From: Butyrivibrio sp. INlla18
GTDB lineage: Bacteria > Bacillota > Clostridia > Lachnospirales > Lachnospiraceae
Length of the DNA: 62,729 nucleotides
Direction of reading: 5' to 3'
NCBI RefSeq assembly: GCF_900103635.1
Contig: NZ_FMXK01000020.1
Coordinates: 1 to 62,729, forward strand
In this document: piece after piece, positions 55,468 to 62,729 of the stretch
How the letters are laid out: each line of letters begins with the position of its first letter
How positions within the stretch are numbered: position 1 is the stretch's first letter
Notes under the pieces: model-generated
Told to the model about the DNA's origin: nothing
Database searches by the model: none
Seen by the model: the letters and a program-made list of their open reading frames with translations, nothing else
Program-made: the position numbers and the translations under genes

Positions 55468-57789
55468 TCACTCCACATTCTTCAATGCTTCATTCATCGG
55501 AATCTTACCAATCTTGCGGTACTCGATAACTGCTACTACTGCGTAAGTGATGACTCCAAGGAGGAACATCTTAACATATGCTGCTGGATCGAGCCAGATC
55601 ACCATCCAGCCGCTCATCATCTTTTTGAGCATCACTCTAAATATGCCTACCATGATGTATGACAGGATTGGATAGGATAAAAGAAGTGAAACAATGACAA
55701 CTATTGCCGTTGGAATAATGTATAAGGCAGATATCTCCTTCTTGGAATATCCTAGTATCTTGGCCATTGAGATGGATTGCACGTTTCTCTCTATAATAAG
55801 CTTGGATAAAAGATATATGAGCACAACAAACATTATCACAGAAAAGCCATCAACCATGTACATAAGGTTACCCATTGATATCATAAGCTGTCTTGAAACC
55901 CTTGTAAGGGACTCCTCATCAACTGTTGTACCGATGTATTTACTTTCTATATCAGTGATCTCGCTATCTGAGAAGTATCCTGAAAAGAACTCCTCATCAT
56001 AGCCCAAAACATCATTTAGATGCTTCTTACTCATAAATACTGTGATTCCGCCGTCGTAATCATAAATTCCCGAAACCTTAAAGCCATAATATCTGTCTTC
56101 GTAGGGCTCTTTTAAGGTAATGACATTTCCCTTTCCAAGGCCGTATTTATCCGCATAGGCCGAGGATATAAGGACCGTCTTCTCATCGAATTCGGCATCT
56201 ATATATCTGCTGTCTTCCTGAATACCATATAGGGTAACATCCTCAACTCTGGTTCCGCCTTCTCCTGTAGTTTTCAGGCTGTAGGCCGAGAACTTTTCTG
56301 CATCAGGATTATTTGTTGTGATCTTACTTTGTAAAAAAGTGTATGAAAAAGCTGCTGAGATACCATCATCCCCATCTATTGCTCCTGCAGGGATCTGAAG
56401 CAAATATATATGCTCTGCTAACATGTTTTTTGTAACAATTCCCTGATAATGAATAAGAAGTGGTGGCAACATCATTCCAAAAAACAAAAGCATGTTTGCA
56501 AATAGTAGTCCTGAAAAGAGAATAATATAGCTACTCTTATTTTGGATCAGGATACGGATACGGAATCTGTCAAAGAATCTGATCCTTTTATTTAAGCGAA
56601 CCGCTGTCTTTTGAGTTTTGCCTGAAAGATCTCTTTTTATAAGCTTAAGCGGGCTAAGGGATAATTTCTTCCTAAGAATAAAATACGTTACTATCACCAT
56701 TATCACTACAGGAATAATGGTAGTCTTTAGGAAGGCTTCTGCGTTCCACACTGTCACATAGGTGGTAAGCGAATAGCTTCCATAGTACATTGCAGCACAC
56801 ATATTCTTAAAGATGGTATATCCAAGAATATTACCAATAACTGCTGCAATAATAGTAACTATAAGAGGCATCTCCATGTAGTGCCTTATAAGCTCACCTA
56901 TGGTATAGCCAGATGCTCTGAGAGTACCTATAACTGTAGCCTCTTTGTGTATGGTGTTGTTGATAGTTATTCCAAATACGAAAGCAACTATTATTATGAT
57001 GATATAAAGAAGTACCTCCATCATAGCTTTGTCGCTTCCAATATCTTCTCCTGTAAAAGTGATAGACTGATTAAGATATCTTGGGATATAGTTTTCTAGC
57101 GTAACCTTTTTGGATATTGCCTCCATAAGATCATCAGACATCTCTTTTTCTTCTTCCTCTGAAGCAGGCGCTCTATCATAGATCCATGCATAGTTGTAAT
57201 GAACATCATCTTCACTGAACTTTGCAAATTGCTTTTTTGAAACAACGGCAACACCAAAAGCTGATGCATCAAACATCATGTCATTGTTGTTGTAAAAAAG
57301 TGCGCTGTAATCAGATAGTGCTACAAGTCCCACTATTTCATAGGTCTTTTCACAAGAAGTAAGTGTATCGCCGACTTTAAGATCGTTATTATCAGCATAC
57401 ATCCTGTCTATAGCAATCTCACCAGAAGCTTCTGGAAGCCTTCCCTGCATTACACATACCTTATCGACCTCTTCTCTATTAGCAAATATTCTAAGCTTCG
57501 TACTATTATCAAAGCTCTTTTCCACATAAAAATTCTCGTAAACTGTAACTCCTTTTTTCTCTATGGACTCCTTTTGTGAATCAGATAATCTATCTTCCGT
57601 TCTAAAATTACCATCTTCTATGTTGTACTTGTCAAAGCTCTCATTATAAGCAAGTATCATGCTCTCGCCTGCAACCAAAAAACCTGAAACAAAGCCTATG
57701 GACAAGACCATCAGGATAAATATGACAATATATTTTCCTACGTCACCCTTTAATTCCCTAAGGAGCCTCTTTTTTAATGGATTTTTCAT
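55468..57789 (-). CDS. FtsX/MacB-type ABC transporter permease
   Basis: 773 residues with the arrangement helix - large extracellular domain (about 45-250) - three helices - extracellular domain (about 455-610) - three helices, i.e. two FtsX units. The first FtsX unit has IGTLRASGYTIGELIRHYME and the second MAKILGYSKKEISALYIIP, both typical coupling segments. Such exporters act by moving periplasmic or surface substrates mechanically; lipoproteins, peptides or antibiotics are possible. Start ATG 57789 with AGGAG upstream. Partner ATPase is 15 bp upstream. Confidence 0.88.
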   Translation of the reverse strand: MKNPLKKRLLRELKGDVGKYIVIFILMVLSIGFVSGFLVAGESMILAYNESFDKYNIEDGNFRTEDRLSDSQKESIEKKGVTVYENFYVEKSFDNSTKLRIFANREEVDKVCVMQGRLPEASGEIAIDRMYADNNDLKVGDTLTSCEKTYEIVGLVALSDYSALFYNNNDMMFDASAFGVAVVSKKQFAKFSEDDVHYNYAWIYDRAPASEEEEKEMSDDLMEAISKKVTLENYIPRYLNQSITFTGEDIGSDKAMMEVLLYIIIIIVAFVFGITINNTIHKEATVIGTLRASGYTIGELIRHYMEMPLIVTIIAAVIGNILGYTIFKNMCAAMYYGSYSLTTYVTVWNAEAFLKTTIIPVVIMVIVTYFILRKKLSLSPLKLIKRDLSGKTQKTAVRLNKRIRFFDRFRIRILIQNKSSYIILFSGLLFANMLLFFGMMLPPLLIHYQGIVTKNMLAEHIYLLQIPAGAIDGDDGISAAFSYTFLQSKITTNNPDAEKFSAYSLKTTGEGGTRVEDVTLYGIQEDSRYIDAEFDEKTVLISSAYADKYGLGKGNVITLKEPYEDRYYGFKVSGIYDYDGGITVFMSKKHLNDVLGYDEEFFSGYFSDSEITDIESKYIGTTVDEESLTRVSRQLMISMGNLMYMVDGFSVIMFVVLIYLLSKLIIERNVQSISMAKILGYSKKEISALYIIPTAIVVIVSLLLSYPILSYIMVGIFRVMLKKMMSGWMVIWLDPAAYVKMFLLGVITYAVVAVIEYRKIGKIPMNEALKNVE

Positions 57790-57804
57790 AATAACAACGC
57801 TCCT

Positions 57805-58503
57805 TTACCAGTCAAGTTCTTCAGCTGTCATCTTATTTTCATTTCTGTAACTCTTTCTAATGACGCCGTCTCTTAGCTTCACCACAAAGTCAGCCATATT
57901 CTTGATGGCATCGTTGTGAGTTACCATGATAACTGTATTTCCATACTTTTGATTGACCTGTTCGATGAGAGCCAGGATCTCTTTTGACGTATTGTAATCA
58001 AGGGCTCCTGTTGGTTCGTCGCACAAGAGGATATCAGGATTTTTTACTATAGCTCTTCCTATGGCGCATCTTTGCTGCTGTCCGCCAGATAACTGGCTAG
58101 GAAGCTTATTCTGGTGCTCTTTGAGTCCCAGAATTTCTATGATCTCATCGATATCTAATGGATTGTGGGAAAGATATGCTCCCACCTCGATATTTTCTCT
58201 GACAGTAAGATTTGGGATCAGATTGTACATCTGAAAGATATATCCTAAATGTTCTCTTCTGTATGAAGTAAGGGCCTTTTCATCCATATCCGCCATGCTC
58301 TTACCTCGTATTACTATCTTGCCGGAATCAGCGTTATCGATTCCTCCAATGATATTAAGGAGTGTGGATTTACCAGAACCAGATGGTCCAAGAAGTACTA
58401 CAAACTCACCCTGCTCTATTCCAAGGCTTATATCCTTTAGTACTTCTATTCGGCTACCGCCTTCTCCATATGATTTTTTGATGTTTTGAAGTTCAAGTTG
58501 CAT
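57805..58503 (-). CDS. MacB/LolD-type ABC transporter ATPase
   Basis: ATPase of the FtsX-type exporter. GPSGSGKSTLLNIIGGID (about 39-56), QMYNLIPNLTVRENIE, LSGGQQQRCAIGRAI, LLCDEPTGALD and VTHND are complete. 232 residues, normal. GGAGGAG precedes ATG 58503. Located between the DUF3793 gene and the permease gene with 15-31 bp gaps, so one transcript is expected. Confidence 0.93.
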   Translation of the reverse strand: MQLELQNIKKSYGEGGSRIEVLKDISLGIEQGEFVVLLGPSGSGKSTLLNIIGGIDNADSGKIVIRGKSMADMDEKALTSYRREHLGYIFQMYNLIPNLTVRENIEVGAYLSHNPLDIDEIIEILGLKEHQNKLPSQLSGGQQQRCAIGRAIVKNPDILLCDEPTGALDYNTSKEILALIEQVNQKYGNTVIMVTHNDAIKNMADFVVKLRDGVIRKSYRNENKMTAEELDW

Positions 58504-58534
58504 AGATTTTTTCTCCTCCTATCTGCTCATAAGA

Positions 58535-59086
58535 TCAGCACACAACAGCAAGCTCCTCCAAAGTCGCCCCCTTTCTGTGGGCATTGCTATATATCTCTGT
58601 GCACTTTTTGTATCTGTCAAAAGTCTTAAGAGCCGACTCTTTATCACCATAGACTTTCCAGAAGCCTGTATACATAACGCCTTCTGCGGAACTGTTCATG
58701 AAGCCCTTTACGTCTTTTACCGGATATCCCAGGAAAAGACCTATCTCATGAGGAAAATCCTGGTCCTCATTTAGGTGTCTTGCAAGCTCTGCAACGCAAA
58801 GGTCAGCGTTGGTACAAGAATAACCTTTCTCCTTAAGAATCTGGCAAACCTCTTCATTAGCAAAATCTCTTTTTAAAAAAGATGGTCTATAAAGGTAAAT
58901 AAGCGCATGATCCTTGGTGTACTTAACCGGGATCATCCTAAGACCTTTTTGGCAAAGCCTTTTGTTAAACTCTCTTACTTCCTGGATGAACTTTTGTCTG
59001 TCATCCATATCAACGTTAAAAAGATTTCCTGTCTTTAAGCCTGCCAATGTTGGTGAGCATAGGCTAACAACTAGTTGGTCCCCCAT
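58535..59086 (-). CDS. DUF3793 family protein
   Basis: 183 residues, cytoplasmic, function not established. Recognised by SLCSPTLAGLKTGNLFNV near the N-terminus, the KGLRMIPVKYTKDHALIYLYRP stretch, and the late PHEIGLFLGYPVKDVKGF and YTGFWKVYGD blocks. DUF3793 genes often sit beside flavodoxin or iron-transport genes in Clostridia, as here. It has several Cys but no clear cluster motif. GGAGGAC SD before ATG 59086. First gene of the DUF3793-ATPase-permease operon, whose promoter region shares operator site 4 with flavodoxin. Confidence 0.82.
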   Translation of the reverse strand: MGDQLVVSLCSPTLAGLKTGNLFNVDMDDRQKFIQEVREFNKRLCQKGLRMIPVKYTKDHALIYLYRPSFLKRDFANEEVCQILKEKGYSCTNADLCVAELARHLNEDQDFPHEIGLFLGYPVKDVKGFMNSSAEGVMYTGFWKVYGDKESALKTFDRYKKCTEIYSNAHRKGATLEELAVVC

Positions 59087-59147
59087 TGCTGTCCTCCGGT
59101 GTTTTAGTTTTTGTGATAATTATTGTCATTTAAATTTCTTGATTTGA

Positions 59148-59176
59148 ATGTTAGCATATGCTAACTTCTTTTTCAA
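59148..59176 (-). promoter_or_regulatory. Candidate promoter of the DUF3793-ABC operon
   Basis: TTGAAA at 59176-59171, 17-bp spacer, TAACAT at 59153-59148 on the minus strand; the operator covers the spacer and part of the -10. On the plus strand TTGATT (59139-59144), 17 bp, TAACTT (59162-59167) could serve flavodoxin. Confidence 0.5.
59150..59165. promoter_or_regulatory. GTTAGC-N4-GCTAAC operator, site 4 (DUF3793 operon / flavodoxin)
   Basis: GTTAGCATATGCTAAC, a perfect 16-bp palindrome in the 132-bp divergent region. It is the best match of the four sites. Confidence 0.8.
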
Positions 59177-59218
59177 GAGCACTACTATTTATTTGTTGCT
59201 CAGAAAGGATGAAACAGT

Positions 59219-59650
59219 ATGAATAAAGTTAAAGTTGTTTTTTGGAGTGGAAGTGGAAATACACAGGCAATGGCTGATGCCGTTGCAAACGGAATCACAA
59301 GTGCAGGCGGTGAAGCTGAAGTAACTACCTTTGATGCACTTAGCCCATCTGAGGCTTCTAAGGATTCTGTAATTGCTTTTGGATGCCCAGCTATGGGCGC
59401 AGAAGTTCTTGAAGAAGGAACTGTAGAGCCATTCATGGCGCAGTACGAAAATGTATGTAGCGGTAAGAAGATTGCCCTCTTTGGTTCTTACGGCTGGGGC
59501 GATGGCCAGTGGATGCGCGATTGGGTAGACCGTCTCAAAGCAGCTGGTGCTACCATCATCGGCGGCGAAGGTGTCATTGCCAACAACGCTCCAGATGATG
59601 CTGCAATCTCCGAGTGTGAAGATCTAGGCAGAATGCTTGCCCAGGCTTAA
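59219..59650 (+). CDS. Flavodoxin (short-chain)
   Basis: FMN-containing electron carrier that can replace ferredoxin when iron is scarce. FMN-binding loop VVFWSGSGNTQAMADAV (residues 6-22), FGCPAMGAEVL, and FGSYGWGDGQWMRDW. 143 residues, usual for clostridial flavodoxins. AGGATG precedes ATG 59219. The stop is followed by a 17-bp stem REP-like hairpin, likely its terminator. Confidence 0.95.
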   Translation: MNKVKVVFWSGSGNTQAMADAVANGITSAGGEAEVTTFDALSPSEASKDSVIAFGCPAMGAEVLEEGTVEPFMAQYENVCSGKKIALFGSYGWGDGQWMRDWVDRLKAAGATIIGGEGVIANNAPDDAAISECEDLGRMLAQA

Positions 59651-59659
59651 GTCAAACTA

Positions 59660-59708
59660 GACAGAAAAGTGAGCCCCAGGGACGGAGGTTAGGGCTCACT
59701 TTTCTGTC
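59660..59708. repeat. GGGACGG REP-like element 4, single unit, also a terminator
   Basis: Perfect 17-bp stem GACAGAAAAGTGAGCCC (59660-59676) with 59692-59708; the loop holds CAGGGACGGAGGTTA. It lies between convergent genes and overlaps the stop codon (59707-59709) of the exported-protein gene. Confidence 0.9.
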
Positions 59709-60222
59709 ACTTCATGTAACGTTTTCTACATACTACAAGTCCCAGAATCCCCAGGATTATGAATATTCTTGAAAGGTTGGCTATCCAGGCTGTGTCGATG
59801 TAATAGCCTTGTTCAACCTGTTTTTTGTCTGAAAGCTTTAAGTTTACTGTAATTGGAATATCTACGTAATTATCTGCTATTGCTGTAACAGTTATTGTTC
59901 CAGTCATGTCTTTTGGCCCAGCATCTACTGTATATAAGAGTTTGTCATCTATGACAGTGGGAGCTGAATGGAATGTCACATCCCCTACATAGCTAAGAGC
60001 ATAGCTTGTAAGCTCGCAATCTTCAGGCAAAAGCGCCATAAGATTTATGGTATCTGCTCCCCCTGTTGCGTAAAAGTAAGTCTGAGTAACTGATGGAAAC
60101 TTATCCAAAGTCTTTTTTCCATCTGAAGTAGCGTAAGTTAAAAAACTTGTGTCCTTAAGTAAAAAAGCTATAACTCCAACTAGTACCAATGATCTAAAAA
60201 TTTTTTCCCAATTCTTTTTCAT
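59707..60222 (-). CDS. Exported membrane-anchored protein of unknown function
   Basis: Family not recognised. An N-terminal signal or anchor helix (SLVLVGVIAFLLKDTSFLTYA), an extracellular region of about 110 residues with beta-rich pattern (FYATGGADTINLMALLP, DMTGTITVTAIADNYVD), then a C-terminal helix (LSRIFIILGILGLVV) and RKRYMK tail, like small surface adhesin or immunity-type proteins. ATG 60222 follows GAGGAG closely; a TTG at 60231 (AGGGAG 4 nt upstream) is an alternative. Divergent from the LytTR regulator, whose direct-repeat site lies between, so it may be a target. Confidence 0.55.
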   Translation of the reverse strand: MKKNWEKIFRSLVLVGVIAFLLKDTSFLTYATSDGKKTLDKFPSVTQTYFYATGGADTINLMALLPEDCELTSYALSYVGDVTFHSAPTVIDDKLLYTVDAGPKDMTGTITVTAIADNYVDIPITVNLKLSDKKQVEQGYYIDTAWIANLSRIFIILGILGLVVCRKRYMK

Positions 60223-60310
60223 ACTCCTCAAGTATCTCCCTATACTTTTTTCTGATCTCTTTTTTTGTCCCGATACATTTTATTGCACAAAATGACTTTT
60301 TCAATGAATC

Positions 60311-60342
60311 TGGGACGAATGTCTAAGATTGTGGGATGAATG
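60311..60342 (+). promoter_or_regulatory. LytTR-type direct repeats
   Basis: TGGGACGAATG (60311-60321) and TGGGATGAATG (60332-60342), 10 of 11 bases identical, centres 21 bp apart (two helical turns), ending 13 bp upstream of the -35. This is the usual layout of LytTR-regulator sites. Confidence 0.75.
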
Positions 60343-60355
60343 ATAGTATTATTTC

Positions 60356-60383
60356 TTGAATATCGTTTGCAAGATGATATTAT
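60356..60383 (+). promoter_or_regulatory. Promoter of the LytTR two-component operon
   Basis: TTGAAT at 60356-60361, 16-bp spacer, TATTAT at 60378-60383, then about 36 bp to the start codon. Confidence 0.65.
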
Positions 60384-60426
60384 TAAAAAAGCTGTACGAA
60401 AAGACATTAAAAAAGGGAATTAACTT

Positions 60427-61182
60427 ATGAATATTGCTATTGTTGATGATATTTCTTTGGAAATAGATCGTTTGACCTCAGTAATCGAAAAATATATGGA
60501 AGATAACCACCTTCCTGTTAATATCAGCTCTTTTAACAGCGCTGAAGAGTTCCTCGCTGACTACAGGCCTCTTAAATATACGCTGATATTCATGGATATC
60601 TACATGGATCAGATGTCTGGTATAGAAGCTTCCAAAAAGATACGCGAAATGGATAGCGATACTCTCATTGTTTTCCTTACTACAAGCCTTGAACATACCT
60701 TTGATGCCTTTGGCGTACACGCTTTTCAGTATCTCATCAAATCGCCTGATGACGAGACTTTGAAGCTTTCCGTTTGCAAGGTTCTTGATGAAGTCATCTC
60801 TCTTCGCTCAGCAGAGGGCAAAAAGATCTCTATTGTAGTAGATGGCGAAAATATCGACATTGCTTTTTCTGACATTGTATATGCTCAGAGTCAAAAGAAC
60901 TACATTCAGCTAACAGACAGATTACAAAACGGATATCGTACTCGCATGACCTTTTCTGATATCTGCGAGCTTTTAAAGACCGACAGCAGATTTTTGCAGA
61001 TAAACCGCGGTATTATGATCAACATGGACCACATCACAAATTGGGGTAAGACAACCTGCGAACTAAAAGGCGGACACATGCTTCCTGTAAATGTAAGGGA
61101 ACAAAAGACCTTGAATCAGATCAGGCAGAACTATGTGTTTGCCAAATTACATAGTAAAAGAACTATGGGAGGAGCAAAGTAA
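60427..61182 (+). CDS. LytTR-family response regulator
   Basis: Cytoplasmic regulator of the AgrA/ComE/VirR type. Receiver domain 1-120 with acidic pair IVDD (residues 5-8), phospho-acceptor Asp in FMDIYMDQMSG (about 59), Thr in FLTT and Lys in YLIKS. LytTR DNA-binding domain from about 140: DIVYAQSQKNYIQL, TFSDICELL, FLQINRGIMINMDHI. 251 residues. The start codon of the kinase gene overlaps its stop (TAATG). Confidence 0.93.
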   Translation: MNIAIVDDISLEIDRLTSVIEKYMEDNHLPVNISSFNSAEEFLADYRPLKYTLIFMDIYMDQMSGIEASKKIREMDSDTLIVFLTTSLEHTFDAFGVHAFQYLIKSPDDETLKLSVCKVLDEVISLRSAEGKKISIVVDGENIDIAFSDIVYAQSQKNYIQLTDRLQNGYRTRMTFSDICELLKTDSRFLQINRGIMINMDHITNWGKTTCELKGGHMLPVNVREQKTLNQIRQNYVFAKLHSKRTMGGAK

Positions 61183-62459
61183 TGGGACTAAAGGACTTTC
61201 TTCTACCTTTTATCAACTTTATGCTCTTTTTACCAACAACTCTTTTGTGCCTTGCACCAGCTCACAATCACCTTAGAGAAAGGTGGTCTCACGCTGTTAT
61301 AAGGCTTTCTATCCTGATCACATGTACTGCAGTAGCATTCTCATTCTTTGCTTTGTACATTTCAAGGGCTTGGAACTTTTTATATCTTCCAGCGTTTACA
61401 ATAATCTTTTGCGGATATCACTTTGCAATGAACGTGCACATATCACAGTCCTTTTCTATTTTCCTTTTGGTATGTGCATTTACCACTTTCATCAGTAATT
61501 TCTCTATAGTGTTTGATGCTTTCCTTCATCCAGACGGAAACCTCGCTGATTTTAGCTTCACAGCCAGCATCTTTGAGATTGCTCTTGTGCTATTATTCTG
61601 TAGCTTAGCCGCTTATCCTGCTGCCAAATTTGGAGGCTACCTTATAGATCACCTGCAGCAACATGATGTATGGTGGTCCGCTGGAATAGTATCTACACTA
61701 TTTTTCATCTTCAATCAGGTCATGGTAGTCCGTAAGTACTCTACTCTTCATACCAATATGGTTGGAGCAGCTTATATTGCCGTTATGTCCATTATGTTTA
61801 TACTGCTAATATTCCTTTGTATTGTCTTTTACTTCATGGTAAGCGCCATCATCAAGAAGGCTGAACTCGATGATAGAAACCATATCTTAGAGATGCAGGA
61901 AAAGCAGTACGAGTCTCTTCAGCAGTACTTAAATGAAGATGCCAAGGTTCGTCATGACTTTAGGCAGACTATATATACGTTAAAAGAGCTCTCTTCTGCC
62001 AAGGACTATAACACTTTAGATGATTACTTAAGCCGTTATATCGACATTGTTCCTCAAAAGAACACTCAATCCTTCTGCCAGGATAATGCACTTAACGCCC
62101 TTTTAAATCACTACTATCAAAGAGCCTTAAAAGACAATATAAAAACTGATATTGAGGTATCACTTCCAGGTAAGCTCCATATGGACAGTATTTCCCTTTG
62201 CTCCATAGTTGGAAATATTTTAGAAAATGCCATTATTGCCTGCTCAGAGCTTCCAGAATCTAAACGCTTTATTCACCTCGTAATCTCCAAAGAGCAGGGA
62301 CAAGAGATCTACATCGCTGTCTCAAACTCTTTTAACGGAAAAACAAGACAAAAAAATGGCCGCTACCTCTCCACCCACAAGGGGAGGAAACGGCATCGGC
62401 CTTATCTCCGTTACAGCCACCTCAGAACAGCACGGCGGCTCAGCATCCTTTACCCATGA
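61182..62459 (+). CDS. GHKL sensor histidine kinase (AgrC-like), frameshifted near the C-terminus
   Basis: Sensor partner of the LytTR regulator. Six hydrophobic helices (1-220), coiled coil, H-box RHDFRQTIYTLKEL (His about 267) and N-box GNILENAIIACSEL (about 347-360). The last about 26 residues (GRKRHRPYLRYSH...) are out of frame. Without A62385 in GGGGAGG the frame continues KGGNGIGLISVTATSEQHGG, restoring the G-box, and stops at 62509-62511. Gene may be inactive, or the extra base may be a sequencing error. Six N-terminal helices suggest sensing of a peptide. Confidence 0.88.
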   Translation: MGLKDFLLPFINFMLFLPTTLLCLAPAHNHLRERWSHAVIRLSILITCTAVAFSFFALYISRAWNFLYLPAFTIIFCGYHFAMNVHISQSFSIFLLVCAFTTFISNFSIVFDAFLHPDGNLADFSFTASIFEIALVLLFCSLAAYPAAKFGGYLIDHLQQHDVWWSAGIVSTLFFIFNQVMVVRKYSTLHTNMVGAAYIAVMSIMFILLIFLCIVFYFMVSAIIKKAELDDRNHILEMQEKQYESLQQYLNEDAKVRHDFRQTIYTLKELSSAKDYNTLDDYLSRYIDIVPQKNTQSFCQDNALNALLNHYYQRALKDNIKTDIEVSLPGKLHMDSISLCSIVGNILENAIIACSELPESKRFIHLVISKEQGQEIYIAVSNSFNGKTRQKNGRYLSTHKGRKRHRPYLRYSHLRTARRLSILYP

Positions 62460-62496
62460 CGACAAAGTCTTCTATTCAAATATCATGCTTGTAGAC

Positions 62497-62532
62497 AAAA
62501 ATGAGCCCTAGGGAGGTCGGTTGTGGCTCTCT
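62497..62532 (+). repeat. GGGACGG REP-like element 5, degenerate unit
   Basis: AAAATGAGCCCTAGGGAGG is followed by TCGGTTGTGGCTCTCTTT. It keeps the GAGCC/GGCTC hairpin but with changes in the GGGACGG part. The TAG within it is the stop of the kinase in the restored frame. Confidence 0.7.
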
Positions 62533-62729
62533 TTACGGTGGTAGGGAGCATGCTATGGGGGCCCGACCGCAGACTCACAGGCAGCTACCCTACAGTATAT
62601 TATTTTCGAATCTCTGAGAATTTTGCTTAGTTCATGAGCTTTTATTTTTCTTTTGAAATTCTGTTTTTGAAACACTGTCTGAGTCTTTGATGCCATTTTT
62701 GCTGTAAAGTTTTGTTTTGCCCTCATCAA
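62533..62729. other. Unassigned right-end sequence
   Basis: 197 bases without a recognised gene. GGTCGG (62515) can pair with CCGACC (62564), and GGTAG (62539) with CTACC (62586), so a fold is possible. On the minus strand a frame open from the window edge gives 58 residues (basic, KASKTQTVFQ-like region MASKTQTVFQKQNFKRK) ending in TAG near 62558; too short to assign. Confidence 0.3.

Noticed and set aside
59150..59165. HrcA/CIRCE element
   Set aside because: CIRCE is TTAGCACTC-N9-GAGTGCTAA; these sites lack the CACTC half and have a 4-bp centre, and no chaperone gene is present.

Overview
The window looks like chromosome from a low-GC, fibre-degrading Lachnospiraceae bacterium of the Butyrivibrio/Pseudobutyrivibrio type. 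This is inferred from a GH5 cellulase with a CBM2-like domain, a GH120-type beta-xylosidase, a Firmicutes division cluster with MraZ/DivIB/FtsL, guanine-type riboswitch control and a DUF3793 protein. No taxonomic search was run.

Layout. 1-346: cut-off end of an IS3-type insertion sequence. 417-4234: secreted GH5 endoglucanase and, divergently, a HelD-like helicase. 4300-11899 (minus strand): CPBP protease, a MATE exporter broken by a 34-bp tandem duplication, argS, a short Lgt-like membrane protein, a Gln-rich membrane protein, queH and a fused aroE-aroK. 12154-17659: an orphan small protein and a five-gene peptide-type ABC importer. 17752-28469: nrdR and the division/cell-wall cluster, transcribed as mraZ-rsmH-ftsL-ftsI-mraY-murD-ftsW-divIB-ftsZ, with a very clear MraZ operator at its promoter. 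28740-30746: lgt and ychF. 30942-32237: DUF4143 ATPase whose promoter lies between two 29-bp repeats. 32500-38352: guanine-type riboswitch, BMP lipoprotein, purine nucleoside ABC importer and xpt. 38482-41996: heterodimeric ABC transporter. 42229-49003: GH120 xylosidase, its sugar ABC importer and a divergent AraC regulator. 49000-52138: macrodomain protein, an AAA+ ATPase preceded by eight phased GTATATA iterons, and enolase. 52286-59650: large cell-surface protein, FtsX-type ABC transporter, DUF3793 and flavodoxin. 59707-62511: exported protein and a LytTR two-component system whose kinase is frameshifted.

The strongest non-obvious signals are regulatory. (1) A 16-bp palindrome GTTAGC-N4-GCTAAC occurs at four promoters (heterodimeric ABC, eno, surface protein, and the DUF3793-ABC/flavodoxin divergent region), often inside the -35/-10 window. 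The gene content suggests a metal (iron) limitation regulon under a DtxR-like regulator that is not in this window. (2) Two unrelated AAA+ ATPase genes each carry repeat operators built around a near-consensus promoter. (3) Five GGGACGG-containing REP-like hairpins sit exactly at gene 3' ends. (4) A second structured repeat occurs twice, with a conserved body and a changed terminal helix.

Genes work in coherent blocks: fibre breakdown (GH5; GH120 plus sugar uptake), cell division and peptidoglycan synthesis, purine salvage, peptide uptake, and a putative iron-sparing block. No rRNA, tRNA or CRISPR array was recognised.
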